Source: Holophaga sp.
GTDB taxonomy: Bacteria > Acidobacteriota > Holophagae > Holophagales > Holophagaceae
Assembly (NCBI GenBank): GCA_031292735.1
Contig: JARLGP010000150.1
Span: forward strand, 1-13,933
Direction: 5' to 3'
DNA length: 13,933 nt
Each line of letters opens with the position of its first letter. Within the stretch, counting starts at the first letter, position 1. This document shows, in pieces, positions 12,924 through 13,933 of this stretch. The notes beneath the pieces were generated by a model. The model searched no databases. It was not told the origin of the DNA and saw only the letters and a list, made by a program, of their open reading frames with translations. Position numbers and translations under genes: made by a program.

Positions 12924-13933
12924 GTGGGGTTTTCCGGCCAGTTGTGCTTGGGGTAGCGCCGGGACAGGCCCGGGCGCACGTCCCGGTAGGTGCGCTGCCA
13001 GAACCCCATCAGGTCGGTGGTCACCTGCAGGGCCCGGTTGTTGGGCGCCAGCAGGTGCAGCACCAGGGGCACGGCGCCGCCGCCGATGCGCGGCCCTTCC
13101 TTGATGCCGAAGAAGTCCTGGAGGCGGGCGGCGATGGCGGGAAGCTCGCCGGCATAGTCCACCCGCACCTTCTTCTTGCGCAGCAGCACCCAGTCCGGGG
13201 CCCAGCTTTCCAGCAGCGCGGCGGTGGCGCCGCCCAGGGCGCGGCGCAGGGCTCCGGGCCAGTCAGTGTCGTTCAGCTCCTTGAGGGTGGTCCGGCCCGC
13301 GCAGGCCTCGGTCACCAGGGCGGTGAGCAGCTCGGCGGCCGGGGCGATGGCCAGGTCCGGCCGGAGCCCGGCCAGGAAGGCGCAGCGGGCCAGGAGCCGG
13401 TCCACGGCCTCCTGGGCGGAACCCAGGCCCCGGGCCAGCGCGGCCTGGGCCAGGCAGGCGGAGGCGCCGGGGTGGCCGGGCGGGGCGGGGCGGCGGCTCT
13501 CGTCGATGCAGAGGTCGTGGAACCAGAGGCTGGAGCGCAGTTCCACCCGGCCCGAGGAGTGCCAGGCCACTTCCTCGCTGGCCCGCACCGCGTCGGGAAA
13601 CTCGTCCAGCAGCCAGTCCGGCTCGATCCTGGACGCGGCGCGCACCAGCACCTGGTTGCCGCTGCCCTGGGTTTCCGCCTCCAGGGCGAGGATCCATTCC
13701 TGGTTGCGCACCCGGCAGGCCGGGTCCAGCCGCGCGCCGCCGCCGCCCACCAGGGTGCAGGTGCCGTTGCCGCCCACCCGCGCCACCCGGTCCGGGTAGG
13801 CCCGGAGCAGGGCCCGCAGCAGCAGGCGCTCGGCATCCTCCGGTTCGGGACCGCCCGGCGCCGGCGGCAGCGCCTGGAACGCCAGGTGCGCCTGGCGCAC
13901 CGCGGCGGGATAGAGCCCCGCGCCCCCGCACAT
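12920..13933 (-). CDS. hrpB: ATP-dependent helicase HrpB, C-terminal part
   Basis: The last 337 or so residues of a DEAH-box helicase of the HrpB type; the gene enters from the right edge. The ATG at 13931-13933 is likely internal, because HrpB proteins are usually about 800 residues. The end of the protein carries the HrpB-specific C-terminal domain: GGGAVPLVLHLLAPNNRALQVTTDLMGFWQRTYRDVRPGLSRRYPKHNWPENP. The preceding part (LTALVTEACAGRTTLKELNDTDWPGALRRAL and DYAGELPAIAARLQDFFGIKEGPRI) also follows HrpB order. The helicase motifs themselves lie outside the window. HrpB's cellular role is poorly defined. It is convergent with ferritin with overlapping stop codons and no room for a separate terminator. 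Confidence 0.93.
   Translation of the reverse strand: MCGGAGLYPAAVRQAHLAFQALPPAPGGPEPEDAERLLLRALLRAYPDRVARVGGNGTCTLVGGGGARLDPACRVRNQEWILALEAETQGSGNQVLVRAASRIEPDWLLDEFPDAVRASEEVAWHSSGRVELRSSLWFHDLCIDESRRPAPPGHPGASACLAQAALARGLGSAQEAVDRLLARCAFLAGLRPDLAIAPAAELLTALVTEACAGRTTLKELNDTDWPGALRRALGGATAALLESWAPDWVLLRKKKVRVDYAGELPAIAARLQDFFGIKEGPRIGGGAVPLVLHLLAPNNRALQVTTDLMGFWQRTYRDVRPGLSRRYPKHNWPENPT

Overview
The window is GC-rich, densely coded bacterial chromosome. The gene set (Wzx-type flippase, polyprenyl-sugar glycosyltransferases, HrpB, Bcp, FabI, MdlA-like ABC half-transporter, FtnA-type ferritin) points to a Gram-negative bacterium. The overall flavour would fit Acidobacteriota (Holophagae) or a related high-GC lineage. 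That placement is an impression from protein style, not something the sequence proves.

Left part (1-8473) is a surface-glycan region. On the minus strand lie the start of a DPM-like family 2 glycosyltransferase (cut by the window edge) and a Wzx-type flippase. Divergent from the flippase is a plus-strand radical SAM protein with a SPASM-like second cysteine set and an unusual C-terminal domain. Convergent with that is a four-gene minus-strand run: a GT-C (ArnT/PMT-like) membrane glycosyltransferase, an exported TPR protein, and two GT2 enzymes with DADD motifs. A plausible division of labour: GT2 enzymes assemble a lipid-linked glycan, the flippase moves it across the inner membrane, and the GT-C protein adds sugar from a polyprenyl-phosphate donor on the periplasmic side. 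The radical SAM protein may modify a sugar or other precursor.

Right part (8474-13933) is mostly housekeeping. It holds fabI, a small single-span membrane protein placed directly after the fabI stop codon in the same frame, bcp peroxiredoxin (minus), an MdlA-like ABC half-transporter interrupted by an in-frame amber codon, ferritin behind a clear sigma70-type promoter with an AT-rich palindrome over its -10 box, and the 3' part of hrpB (minus).

The points most worth a second look are the amber codon in an otherwise intact ABC gene, the palindromic operator candidate at the ferritin promoter, and the radical SAM protein fused to what looks like a degenerate GT-A-type domain. No tRNA, rRNA, CRISPR array, insertion sequence or phage gene was seen. 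No gene-free stretch exceeds 300 bases; the longest is the 280-base gap 8474-8753.
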